Assembly (NCBI GenBank): GCA_963972255.1
Contig: CAXATO010000010.1
Coordinates: 62,001-126,000 of the forward strand
Source of the DNA: UBA1479 sp002706405
GTDB taxonomy: Bacteria > Pseudomonadota > Alphaproteobacteria > Rhodospirillales > Casp-alpha2
Direction of reading: 5' to 3'
DNA: 64,000 bases
The notes below the pieces were generated by a model. It worked only from the letters and a program-made list of their open reading frames with translations. It searched no databases and was not told the origin of the DNA. Positions 26,313 through 35,783 of this stretch are shown one piece after another (position 1 is the stretch's first letter; the number at the start of each line of letters is the position of its first letter). The position numbers were made by a program, and so were the translations under genes.

Positions 26313-26424
26313 GAGACACAGAGGGCACAGAGAATGCACAGAGACCACAGAGATATTCTTCGCGCCACAGGCGCCGCTTTTCTTCTCTGTGCGCTCTGTG
26401 CATTCTCTGTGTTCTCTGTGTCCG
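26313..26424. repeat. 41-bp inverted repeat made of CACAGAG units
   Basis: Two 41-base arms (26313-26353 and 26384-26424) are near-perfect inverted copies with about five mismatches, separated by 30 bases. Each arm is itself four degenerate copies of a CACAGAG-type unit spaced 9-12 bases apart (ACACAGAG, GCACAGAG, GCACAGAG, CCACAGAG). It fills most of the 200-base gap between the two decarboxylase subunit genes. Similar CACAGAG/CTCTGTG arrays are known as dispersed intergenic repeats in many environmental genomes; whether it is a mobile repeat or an RNA element here is not known. Confidence 0.85.
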
Positions 26425-26471
26425 ATTACTAGGTTGCGGCGAACCTCGCCGCATGTGGGAGAAATGATCCT

Positions 26472-27053
26472 ATGACCAAGATTACCCTCGACCGCCGCGA
26501 GCTTCTGGCGCCCCTGTTCCCGGACAAGGACAACTGGCTGTTCGTCTCGGGCCTGGCCGGCTCGTCCAAGGATGCCGCCGGGCTGACCAACGACGGCCCC
26601 AACCTGTTCACCATGGCCGGCTGCATGGGCTCGGCCGTCGCCACGGGCCTGGGCATGGCGCTCTCGGCCCCGGAAAAGCAGGTCGCCGTGATCACCGGCG
26701 ACGGGGAACTGCAAATGGGTTTGGGCTCCCTCAACACGGTGGCGACGCAGGCCCCGGCCAACCTGACCATCGTCTGCATCGACAACGGCACGCACGGCGA
26801 AACCGGCGGCCAGGAAGGCCACACGGCCCAGCGCACCAACCTGGGTATGATCGCCCAGGGATCGGGCATCCCCAGCGTGAAGGAAATCACCTCGGCCGAT
26901 CAGATCGCGGATGCCCATGACTTCATCCGTAACCAGCCCGGCCCCCGCTTCCTGTGGTGCCGCGTGCTCCCCGGCGACCCCACGGCCTTCAAACGCAACC
27001 TCAACCCGGCGGAATGCCGGATCGCGTTCCGGAATGCCTATCTCGGCCGGTAG
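26472..27053 (+). CDS. ThDP-dependent decarboxylase, beta subunit
   Basis: 193-aa ThDP/Mg-binding subunit partnering the protein at 25750. The ThDP motif runs from VITGDGELQMGLGSLNT to CIDNGTHGETGGQEGHT (GDG...DN, with the usual NN replaced by DN), and the N-terminal SGLAGSSKDA contacts the partner in this family. It matches ComE-like sulfopyruvate decarboxylase and the C-terminal half of phosphonopyruvate decarboxylase. Separated from the alpha gene by 200 bases containing the CACAGAG inverted repeat, which is unusual for subunits of one enzyme. Confidence 0.8.
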   Translation: MTKITLDRRELLAPLFPDKDNWLFVSGLAGSSKDAAGLTNDGPNLFTMAGCMGSAVATGLGMALSAPEKQVAVITGDGELQMGLGSLNTVATQAPANLTIVCIDNGTHGETGGQEGHTAQRTNLGMIAQGSGIPSVKEITSADQIADAHDFIRNQPGPRFLWCRVLPGDPTAFKRNLNPAECRIAFRNAYLGR

Positions 27054-27283
27054 TTCCCGGAACCAGGATCAGAAAATTCAAGTGTGAGATATCGGACTGC
27101 CCCCCTCGGGTGTGTGGTCGCGTGCCATTGGTGTGAAACTCGCGCTGGTCTAGTCAGAACTCATCCGCTGGATTTGAAGCAGAGGTCACTGCATTTTCAG
27201 TGAGGGTGCCCCATTTCGCGGAATTTACACCCTTGTCACCAACTGGGTGGACAGGTGTGAATGAAGACACCAATCTCTATCGC

Positions 27284-27697
27284 ATGGTCCGATTAGATAC
27301 TCTCAGTCCGAAAGAACGCAGCGAACGCATGAGTCGTGTCCGTGGACGTGATACGAAGCCAGAAATGAAGGTTCGGCGGCTAATTCACGGCATGGGATAC
27401 CGATACAGGCTGCACGCGAAGGATTTACCAGGAACACCAGATATCGTATTTAGGAAACATCAAAAGGCTATATTTGTGCATGGATGTTTCTGGCATCGCC
27501 ATAAAGACTGTAAGCTTGCGAGGTTGCCAAAATCTCGAACTGATTTTTGGATTCCAAAACTTGAAGGCAATCGACGCAGAGATGAAATCAACCAAAAGAT
27601 GTTGGGTTACAAAGGTTGGCAATTTATAATTGTTTGGGAATGTGAGTTGAAGGACGCACAATCGTTGATCCGAAAGATTAGAGCCTTTCTTGATTAG
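27284..27697 (+). CDS. vsr: Very short patch repair endonuclease
   Basis: Nicks DNA 5' of T in T:G mismatches that arise when 5-methylcytosine deaminates. The 137-aa protein shows LSPKERSERMSRVRGRDTKPE at its N-terminus, the catalytic PD in LPGTPDIVF, and the FVHGCFWHRHKDC and FIIVWECEL segments with the zinc and active-site residues of Vsr. ATG 27284 is preferred because family members begin just ahead of this ERS-MS segment. It precedes the cytosine methyltransferase whose mutagenic effect it would correct. Confidence 0.92.
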   Translation: MVRLDTLSPKERSERMSRVRGRDTKPEMKVRRLIHGMGYRYRLHAKDLPGTPDIVFRKHQKAIFVHGCFWHRHKDCKLARLPKSRTDFWIPKLEGNRRRDEINQKMLGYKGWQFIIVWECELKDAQSLIRKIRAFLD

Positions 27698-27720
27698 TTG
27701 CAGCCAAGGCAGATACCAGA

Positions 27721-28941
27721 ATGTTGAAATCCATAGAATTGTTTGCGGGGGCGGGTGGCCTTGGGATGGGCGTCAGTCTGGCTGGTTTCGAATCGTGCGC
27801 CGTGGTCGAGCGAGATAGGTGGGCATGCGATACGCTTAAAGAAAATATCGATGCTAAGAACCCCTTGGTGCGGGACTGGCCTCTATTTAGAGGCGACGTG
27901 CGAAACGTGGATTTCAAACCATTCGAAGGAGAGGTTGACTTGGTCGCGGGAGGCCCGCCATGTCAGCCATTTTCATTGGGGGGGAAACACAGAGCCTATA
28001 ATGATGATCGCGATATGTTCCCGGCAACGGTTGACATAATCAGAGTGGTGCGGCCGAAGGCATTTATTGTTGAAAATGTTCGAGGACTTACTCGGCAGTC
28101 ATTTGCAAATTATTTTCAATATATCGTTCTCCAACTGACATTTCCTGAAATCGCCCGCCGAGGGAACGAAGAATGGCTAGATCACCTCGGACGATTAGAG
28201 AAAATTAAAACCGCGAAGGAACGACGCGGCTTAACATATCGAGTGGTAACCAAGGTCTTGAATGCGGCGGATTATGGAGTCCCACAGAAGAGGGATCGCG
28301 TGTTCTTCGTTGGGTTTAGAAGCGATATCGATGCAAAATGGCAGTTTCCAAACCCTACTCATTGCTTTGATGCCTTGTTGGAGACGCAATGGGTGAGCGG
28401 TGACTATTGGGACCACCACGAGATTCCAAAATCTAAGCGCCCTAGTCCTCCTGAACGCTTTATGAATAAAATTGGTCAGATACAGAGCGCAAACTTGCGA
28501 CCAACACTTCAACTCAAACCTTGGCGTACTGTTAGAGATGCATTGAAAGGAGTGCCGGACCCTCGTGTATCTGGTGCAGATAGGCTTTTCGCCAACCATC
28601 AATATCAACCGGGAGCCCGGCCATACCCCGGTCATACTGGAAGCCAATTGGACCTACCTGCGAAGGCGCTCAAGGCGGGTGATCATGGTGTACCCGGGGG
28701 TGAGAATATGATGGTTTTGGATGACGGGAATTATCGCTATTTCAGTGTTCGAGAGGCTGCGCGAATTCAAACCTTTCCCGACACATACAAATTTCATGGG
28801 TCTTGGACCGAGACGATGCGGCAATTGGGGAACGCCGTTCCTGTTCGTCTAGCTGAAGTTGTTGCATCAAGCGTTGCCGCGAAGTTAATTGAGTGCGATG
28901 AACGAGAATTCTCGAAAGTCATTCGACGTATCGCAGGGTAA
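27721..28941 (+). CDS. DNA (cytosine-5-)-methyltransferase
   Basis: Modification enzyme of the R-M system, 406 aa. Motif I (ELFAGAGGLGMG) is at residues 6-17, motif IV carries the catalytic Cys in GGPPCQPFS, motif VI is VENVRG, motif VIII QKRDRVFFVGFR, and motifs IX-X close with RQLGNAVPVRLAEVV. A target-recognition domain of about 100 residues separates VIII and IX. By association with an Eco29kI-like endonuclease, the expected target is CCGCGG, which is inference. It begins 23 bases after vsr. Confidence 0.93.
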   Translation: MLKSIELFAGAGGLGMGVSLAGFESCAVVERDRWACDTLKENIDAKNPLVRDWPLFRGDVRNVDFKPFEGEVDLVAGGPPCQPFSLGGKHRAYNDDRDMFPATVDIIRVVRPKAFIVENVRGLTRQSFANYFQYIVLQLTFPEIARRGNEEWLDHLGRLEKIKTAKERRGLTYRVVTKVLNAADYGVPQKRDRVFFVGFRSDIDAKWQFPNPTHCFDALLETQWVSGDYWDHHEIPKSKRPSPPERFMNKIGQIQSANLRPTLQLKPWRTVRDALKGVPDPRVSGADRLFANHQYQPGARPYPGHTGSQLDLPAKALKAGDHGVPGGENMMVLDDGNYRYFSVREAARIQTFPDTYKFHGSWTETMRQLGNAVPVRLAEVVASSVAAKLIECDEREFSKVIRRIAG

Positions 28942-28947
28942 GCGCTA

Positions 28948-29550
28948 TTGATCTCACCATATAATCCGTTGGACAAAAGTAACCTCGGCAAAAGCGTGGC
29001 GGATGCGATGTTGCTGCAAGAGGCGGCACCACTTGAGTCTGTTTCATCATTTAATGGGGCTGGGATTTACGCCATCTACTACGCTGGCGATTTTGCGCCC
29101 TACAGCGCAATTGCAGAACGGAATCGAGAAGGGAAATTCGAAGCGCCAATCTACGTGGGAAAAGCTATCCCCGCCGGAGCTCGGAAAGGGAACGTTGGGC
29201 TAGATGTGCCTACGGGACCGGTGTTGACCAAGCGGTTAAAGGAACACGCCGATAGTATCAATATCGCCTCCAATCTCGACTTAGCGGATTTTTGGTGCCG
29301 CTATTTGGTGGTTGATGACATCTGGATACCTCTCGGAGAGAGTCTACTAATCGCTCGCTATTCTCCTATTTGGAATAAGTACATAGATGGCTTTGGAAAT
29401 CATGATCCTGGAAAGGGGCGATACCAACAATTGAGGTCGCTGTGGGATGTTTTACATCCAGGACGGCCTTGGGCTGAGAAGTGCCAAGGGCGGAAAGAAA
29501 CTCAAGAGCAAATAGCCGAAGATGTGCGGGCATACTTAAGCAATATTTAG
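28948..29550 (+). CDS. Eco29kI-family GIY-YIG restriction endonuclease
   Basis: Type II restriction enzyme of 200 aa with a GIY-YIG nuclease fold. Residues matching the Eco29kI active site are Tyr41 (GIYAIYY), Tyr69 (PIYVGK), Arg95 and His99 (KRLKEH), Glu130 (LGESLL) and Asn142 (IWNKY); the family block DGFGNHDPGKGRY and the WDVLHPGRPWAEKC segment follow. The start is a TTG at 28948, six bases after the methyltransferase stop, and is supported by the family N-terminus NPLDKSNLGKSVADA. Eco29kI cuts CCGCGG; the same specificity is likely but unproven. Confidence 0.92.
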   Translation: MISPYNPLDKSNLGKSVADAMLLQEAAPLESVSSFNGAGIYAIYYAGDFAPYSAIAERNREGKFEAPIYVGKAIPAGARKGNVGLDVPTGPVLTKRLKEHADSINIASNLDLADFWCRYLVVDDIWIPLGESLLIARYSPIWNKYIDGFGNHDPGKGRYQQLRSLWDVLHPGRPWAEKCQGRKETQEQIAEDVRAYLSNI

Positions 29551-29552
29551 AG

Positions 29553-29579
29553 AAAAGGCCGGGCAATGCCCGGCCTTTT
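29553..29579. terminator. Bidirectional terminator between the R-M island and thiC
   Basis: Perfect 12-bp stem AAAAGGCCGGGC / GCCCGGCCTTTT with a 3-base AAT loop, ending in T-runs on both strands. It follows the endonuclease stop by 2 bases and the thiC stop by about 26 bases on the other strand. Confidence 0.88.
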
Positions 29580-29605
29580 CGTATTCGGTGGAGGGGTAGG
29601 GAGAC

Positions 29606-31450
<1,845 letters not shown>

Positions 31451-31551
31451 GGATCAGGACTCCCAAGGTCGCGTTATCAAATGGTCGCTCATGCGATCCG
31501 GCGGATAACGGCGCGTGGGAGAAAGAGTATGAGAGCCCCTTTGGGGGTTCC

Positions 31552-31668
31552 GTTCCCTACGCCGGTATTGCTCCGGATCAGGTTCGAAGGGTCACCGCGT
31601 TGCCCGCCTTCGCCAGTTTGGCGACGGCGCGGCCGTCGGAATCTCAGCCCCCTATCGGGGCCCCCCGT
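31552..31668 (-). promoter_or_regulatory. TPP riboswitch (thi box) upstream of thiC
   Basis: On the minus strand the leader contains GGGGGCTGAGATT, then ACCCTTCGAACCTGATCCGG and ATACCGGCGTAGGGAA, the highly conserved core of the THI element, with a variable P3 stem in between. TPP binding should shut off thiC. Between this core and the thiC ribosome site lies a short CCCC-AAA-GGGG hairpin (31536-31548) that may be part of the expression platform. Confidence 0.95.
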
Positions 31669-31680
31669 CGGAACAGGGGG

Positions 31681-31709
31681 AATCTGAGGGTTAACGCGGG
31701 CAAGGTCAA
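31681..31709 (-). promoter_or_regulatory. Possible thiC promoter
   Basis: TTGACC (31709-31704), a 17-base gap and CAGATT (31686-31681) sit just upstream of the riboswitch core, so transcription would start close to its 5' end. The -10 matches the consensus at only three of six positions. Confidence 0.35.
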
Positions 31710-31782
31710 GGGATTCCGCCCGCGGGCGGGCCTGTCTTTCGGCTATATCGCGGGTTATTCCGAATTCTGGTAAAATCGCGCC

Positions 31783-32268
31783 ATGAAAAAGGGTTTGGTC
31801 GCAACGGCTTGTCTGCTGTTCCTGGTGTTCGCTTGTTCGCCCGATGGCGACGACGGGGGACTGACGGGACGTGCCTGCGTGATGGACGGCGACACGCTGA
31901 TGATCGGCGGCACGCGCCGCCATACGAAATGCATCGAAGGCCAGATCGTCGACCTTTGGGGCATCACCGCCTTCGGCCTGGATCAGCTGTGCCCGCATCC
32001 CTCCGGGCGGATGATCCGCTGTGGCCTTTATGCCGCAGCCCAATTGCAGGCAAAAGTGAAGACCCACGAAATCCGCTGCGAGGAAAAGGCCAGCAAGTTC
32101 GGCGGGGTTTTGGTGGCGCAGTGCTTCGTCGGCGACGACGACATCGGCCAGTACATGGTCGCCAACGGCTTTGCCAAGGCGAATGCCGCGGTCACCGAAC
32201 GCTATACCGGTCATGAAGCCCAGGCCCGGGCCCAGCGCCGCGGCATGTGGGAGACGGGCAGCAGGTAA
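31783..32268 (+). CDS. Lipoprotein with degenerate staphylococcal-nuclease fold
   Basis: 161 aa with a lipoprotein-type signal (LLFLVFACSPDG, Cys18). The SNase pattern is recognisable: VMDGDTLMIGG, DLWGITAFGLDQLC, YMVANGFAKA, and the C-terminal EAQARAQRRGMW. However, the usual R-L-x-GIDAPE becomes V-D-L-W-GITAFG, so the residues matching Arg35, Asp40 and Glu43 of nuclease are lost, and Arg87 is Gly (KFGG). It is unlikely to cut nucleic acid and may act as a binding protein. A TAAAAT box lies just upstream. It precedes the FetAB-like operon by 54 bases. Confidence 0.78.
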   Translation: MKKGLVATACLLFLVFACSPDGDDGGLTGRACVMDGDTLMIGGTRRHTKCIEGQIVDLWGITAFGLDQLCPHPSGRMIRCGLYAAAQLQAKVKTHEIRCEEKASKFGGVLVAQCFVGDDDIGQYMVANGFAKANAAVTERYTGHEAQARAQRRGMWETGSR

Positions 32269-32322
32269 TCCGCCGCCGATTATTCTGTCGCCACGCTACG
32301 GGCCGGCCCCTAATATCCTTCT

Positions 32323-32910
32323 ATGCTGTCGATCCGGAACCTTCGCGCGCACCTGGTACAGGTTGACGACCTGGACCTGGACGCGGGCGACTGCATCGCC
32401 GTCATGGGGCCTTCCGGCTCGGGCAAAAGCCTGATGCTGCGGGCGCTTGCCGACCTTGACCCGGCGGAGGGCGAGATCACCCTGGACGGCCACGAGCGCA
32501 TGTCCATGACCGGCCCCGACTGGCGGCGGCAGGTGATGTACGTCGGCCCGGAATCGGGCTGGTGGGAAGACCGCGTGGGCGATCATTTCGAAGACCCCGA
32601 CGCCGTCACCGGCGTGCTGCAGCGCCTGGGCTTCAAGGCGGATGCCCTGGCCTGGCCAGTCGCGCGCCTGTCCACGGGTGAGCGCCAGCGCCTGGCCATC
32701 GCCCGCGCCTTCGACCGGGGGCCGCGCGTGCTGTTGCTGGACGAACCCACGGGCGCCCTGGATCAGGCGGCGACGGCGCTGGTCGAAGGCGTCATCCACG
32801 ACTTCCTGATGGACGGCGGCATCGTCATCATTGCGACCCATGCCAAGGACCAGGCGGCGCGGCTCGGCAAGCGGCTTCTGACCATGAAGGAAGGCAGGCT
32901 GTCCGCATGA
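32323..32910 (+). CDS. fetA: ABC transporter ATP-binding protein, FetA-like
   Basis: 195-aa ATPase with Walker A GPSGSGKS (29-36), signature LSTGERQR, Walker B VLLLDEPTGALD and the switch histidine ATHAKD. The short length and pairing with a UPF0014/FetB permease identify it as FetA-like. E. coli FetAB is reported to export iron and protect against oxidative stress. It overlaps the permease gene by four bases (ATGA), so the pair is translationally coupled. Confidence 0.83.
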   Translation: MLSIRNLRAHLVQVDDLDLDAGDCIAVMGPSGSGKSLMLRALADLDPAEGEITLDGHERMSMTGPDWRRQVMYVGPESGWWEDRVGDHFEDPDAVTGVLQRLGFKADALAWPVARLSTGERQRLAIARAFDRGPRVLLLDEPTGALDQAATALVEGVIHDFLMDGGIVIIATHAKDQAARLGKRLLTMKEGRLSA

Positions 32911-33716
32911 CCAGTCAGGCCATTCCCCTGTCGACGCTCGACCTCGCCCTGGCGGGCCTGTTGCTGGTCATCAACGGCGGGCTGTCCATCTGGCTCGGCC
33001 TCGGCATTACCCGCTCGCTCGCTATCGCCGCCGTGCGCATGACGGTGCAGCTGCTGCTGGTGGGATTGGTCCTCAAGGCCCTGTTCGCGCAGCAGTCGCC
33101 CTGGTTGACGCTCGGCGTGGTGGGGATCATGGTCGGCTTCGCCGGCTACGAGATCATGAACCGGCAGGACCGCAAGCTGACCGGCTGGTGGTCCTATGGG
33201 ATCGGCGTCTCGACCATGACCTTCGCCGCCATTTCCGTGACCTGCCTGGCCCTGACGACGCAGCTCAAGCCCGACCCCTGGTGGGATGCGCGCTATGCCG
33301 TGCCCATTCTGGGCATGATCCTGGGCAATGCCATGACCGGGATCAGCCTGGGCCTGAATACCCTGTTCAACACGGTGGTCCGCGAACGCTGGGCCGTCGA
33401 GGCGCAAATCGCCCTTGGCTTTCCGCGCCAGGTGGCGCTGCGCCCCTTCATCCGCCGCGCCCTCAAGACCGCGCTGATGCCGACCATCAATTCCATGGCG
33501 GCGACCGGGGTGGTGTCCCTGCCGGGGATGATGACCGGTCAGATCCTGGCCGGCGCCGACCCGGTGGAAGCGGTGAAATACCAACTGCTGGTCATGTTCC
33601 TGATCGGCGGGGCAACGGGCATCGGCGCCGTCATGGCGATCTATGCCGCCGTCTGGCGCATCACCGATCCGCGCCACCGCCTGCGCCTGGACCGCATAGA
33701 GGGAACCGACCAATGA
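32907..33716 (+). CDS. fetB: ABC transporter permease, FetB/UPF0014 family
   Basis: 269-aa inner membrane protein with about seven hydrophobic segments. Family landmarks are RMTVQLLLVGLVLKALF, GMILGNAMTGISLGLN and MPTINSMAATGVVSLPGMMTGQILAG. Works with the upstream ATPase, probably as a metal (iron) exporter by analogy with E. coli FetB. It overlaps the following mandelate-racemase-like gene by four bases (ATGA), an unexpected coupling for a metal exporter. Confidence 0.87.
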   Translation: MTSQAIPLSTLDLALAGLLLVINGGLSIWLGLGITRSLAIAAVRMTVQLLLVGLVLKALFAQQSPWLTLGVVGIMVGFAGYEIMNRQDRKLTGWWSYGIGVSTMTFAAISVTCLALTTQLKPDPWWDARYAVPILGMILGNAMTGISLGLNTLFNTVVRERWAVEAQIALGFPRQVALRPFIRRALKTALMPTINSMAATGVVSLPGMMTGQILAGADPVEAVKYQLLVMFLIGGATGIGAVMAIYAAVWRITDPRHRLRLDRIEGTDQ

Positions 33717-34795
33717 CCGACACCATCACTGCCGTGCGCGCCCGCCCCGTGGTCGTGCCCATGCGCCGGCCGTTGGCCACGGCGGGGGGCGTGGTATCCG
33801 AAGCACCCCTGGTCCTGGTCGATGTCGAGACCTCGGGCGGGATCACCGGCCGCGCCTATTCCTTCGCCTATCAGGTCTGGGCGCTCAAGCCGCTGATGGC
33901 CATGTACGCAGCCCTGGGCGAGCGCGTCATCGGCCAGCCGCTCGACCCCCGGGCGGTGCAGGCGGACCTGATGGCCATGACCCGCTTGGCCGGAGACAAG
34001 GGGGCGGCGGGGCAGGCGATCTCGGGCCTCGACATGGCCTTGTGGGATGCCGCCGCCAAGGAAAAGGGCCAGCCGCTGTACCAACTGCTCGGCGCCGAGC
34101 CGGTGGCAACGCCCGCCTATAATTCCAAGGGCCTGGGTATGATCGGCGTCCAGGCGGCGGCCAAGGAGGCGCGGGATCTTCTGGATGAAGGCTTCGATGC
34201 CGTGAAGCTGCGCCTGGGCTATCCGACGCTGGAAGAAGATGTCGCCGTGGCGCGGGCCGTGCGGGTGGCGATCGGCCCCGACGTGCCCTTGATGAGCGAC
34301 TACAACCAAAGCCAGGAGGTCGAAGCGGTTATCCGCCGGGTCAAGGCGCTGGCGGCTGTGGACCTGTATTGGGTGGAGGAGCCCGTTCACTACGACGATT
34401 TCTACGGCCATGCGGCGTTGCGCGCCGCGGTCAAGACACCGGTCCAGACGGGCGAGAATTGCTGGTATCCGGGCGAGATGGCGAAATGCATGGCTGCCGG
34501 CGGTTGCGACTATTTCATGCCCGACGCGGGCAAGATCGGCGGCGTTACCGGCTGGATGGGGGCGGCCAAGCTGGCGACGGCGGCCCACCTGCCGCTGTCG
34601 AGCCATCTGTATCCGGAAATCAGCGCGCATCTGCTGGCGGCGACGCCGACCCGCCACTGGCTGGAATACGTCGACTGGGCCGAACCGATCCTTATGGAAG
34701 CGCTGCCCGTGACCGACGGCCATTGCCATCCTGCGGAAAAACCCGGCATCGGCATTGAATGGAACGACCGGGCCGTCGATAAGTATGGGGTATGA
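33713..34795 (+). CDS. Mandelate racemase homologue (enolase superfamily)
   Basis: 360 aa, almost co-linear with Pseudomonas mandelate racemase. Metal ligands are Asp196 (SDYNQS), Glu222 (VEEP) and Glu248 (TGEN); the His/Asp dyad is Asp271 (MPDAGKIGG) and His298 (SSHLYPEISAHLLAATPT). The Lys164 position is kept (Lys165 in VKLRLG) but the S-specific base Lys166 is Arg167. The His298 base should work; two-base racemisation may not. Probable substrate is a 2-hydroxyacid or sugar acid. ATG 33713 overlaps the fetB stop by four bases. Confidence 0.85.
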   Translation: MTDTITAVRARPVVVPMRRPLATAGGVVSEAPLVLVDVETSGGITGRAYSFAYQVWALKPLMAMYAALGERVIGQPLDPRAVQADLMAMTRLAGDKGAAGQAISGLDMALWDAAAKEKGQPLYQLLGAEPVATPAYNSKGLGMIGVQAAAKEARDLLDEGFDAVKLRLGYPTLEEDVAVARAVRVAIGPDVPLMSDYNQSQEVEAVIRRVKALAAVDLYWVEEPVHYDDFYGHAALRAAVKTPVQTGENCWYPGEMAKCMAAGGCDYFMPDAGKIGGVTGWMGAAKLATAAHLPLSSHLYPEISAHLLAATPTRHWLEYVDWAEPILMEALPVTDGHCHPAEKPGIGIEWNDRAVDKYGV

Positions 34796-35775
34796 TCCCC
34801 AGCCTGAAAGTTCCCACCATGACCGATACCATCGTCTTTCTTGATCACGGGTCCCTTGCCCCCGGAACGGTGCTGCGCCCGCCCGCCTTCGCCCATCAGT
34901 GGATCGACCATGACGAGACCAAACCCGGCGAGGTCGCGGCGCGCATCAAGGAGGCGACCATCGTGGTCACCAACAAGATCAAGGTGGGCGCCGCCGAGAT
35001 GGATGCCGCCCCCGGGTTGAAGCTGATCGCCGTCTGCGCGACGGGCACGGACATCATCGACCTGGCGGCGGCCAAGGCGCGCGGCATCACCGTCTGCAAC
35101 GTGCGGGGCTATGCGGAACATTCCGTGCCGGAACATGCCTTCGGCCTGATCCTGACCCTGCGCCGCCAGATCATCGGCTACCTCGCCGACGTGAAGGCCG
35201 GCAAGTGGCAGCAGGCGGGCACCTTCACCTTCTTCACCCACGAGCTGCGTGATCTCTACGGCACGCGGCTGGCGGTGGTCGGGCGCGGATCGCTCGGCCA
35301 AGGGGTGGCGACGATCGCCCGCGGCTTCGGGATGGAAGTCGTGTTCGTCGGCCGCAAGGGCGATGCCGCGCCGGAGGCGCCCCTGGTTCCCTGGGACGAG
35401 GCGATCGAAACGGCGGACGTGCTGACCCTGCATTGCCCGCTGACCCCGGACACCCGCGACATGATCGGGATTGAGGAATTCAAGCGCATGAAGCGCTCGG
35501 CCCTGATCATCAATACGGCCCGCGGCGGGCTGATCAACGAAGACGCCTTGGTTCAGGCCCTGACCGAGGGCCTGATCGCGGGGGCCGGAATCGACGTGGT
35601 GTCAAGCGAGCCGCCGCCCGCCGATCACCCCTTCATGGCTCTGGTCGGTCGTCCCGATTTCATCCTGACCCCGCATACGGCCTGGGCCGGGAACACGGCC
35701 CGTGAGGCCATGGCGGAACAGTTGATTCAGAACATCGAGAATTTCAAGAACGGGGCGCCGACCAACGTCGTCTAG
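34792..35775 (+). CDS. D-isomer-specific 2-hydroxyacid dehydrogenase
   Basis: 327-aa NAD(P)-dependent oxidoreductase. The Rossmann motif is GRGSLG (164-169); the second strand ends FVGRKG with no acidic residue, pointing to NADP(H). Catalytic residues are Arg244 (NTARGGLINE), Glu273 (SSEPPP) and His295 (TPHTAW), as in glycerate/hydroxypyruvate reductases. ATG 34792 overlaps the racemase-like gene by four bases; an ATG at 34819 is an alternative. The pairing suggests that the upstream enzyme makes or epimerises a 2-hydroxyacid that this enzyme oxidises, or the reverse. Confidence 0.88.
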   Translation: MIPSLKVPTMTDTIVFLDHGSLAPGTVLRPPAFAHQWIDHDETKPGEVAARIKEATIVVTNKIKVGAAEMDAAPGLKLIAVCATGTDIIDLAAAKARGITVCNVRGYAEHSVPEHAFGLILTLRRQIIGYLADVKAGKWQQAGTFTFFTHELRDLYGTRLAVVGRGSLGQGVATIARGFGMEVVFVGRKGDAAPEAPLVPWDEAIETADVLTLHCPLTPDTRDMIGIEEFKRMKRSALIINTARGGLINEDALVQALTEGLIAGAGIDVVSSEPPPADHPFMALVGRPDFILTPHTAWAGNTAREAMAEQLIQNIENFKNGAPTNVV

Positions 35776-35783
35776 GGTCGCTG

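Larger units (their letters stand above)
27054..29552. other. Lower-GC accessory island with restriction-modification genes
   Basis: Base composition drops clearly from the GC-rich background to a visibly AT-richer stretch with different codon use (many AAA, GAT, ATT codons) between the decarboxylase and thiC. It carries vsr, a C5 methyltransferase and an Eco29kI-type endonuclease, all on the plus strand. The first 230 bases hold no gene I can support. No integrase, transposase, tRNA or direct-repeat ends were found, so the way it arrived is unknown. The right end coincides with the terminator shared with thiC. Confidence 0.75.

Noticed and set aside
25750..27053. Firm sulfopyruvate decarboxylase (comDE) call
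   Set aside because: Substrate class cannot be separated from phosphonopyruvate decarboxylase by eye, and no pathway partners are present, so symbols were left empty.
27163..27175. 13-base sequence ATCCGCTGGATTT repeated at 56696-56708, considered as an attachment-site pair
   Set aside because: Tens of 13-base matches are expected by chance in 64 kb, and the second copy has no relation to the island.
27054..27283. Search for tRNA, integrase or att remnants at the left end of the R-M island
   Set aside because: No tRNA-like fold, recombinase fragment or matching direct repeat at the right end was found.
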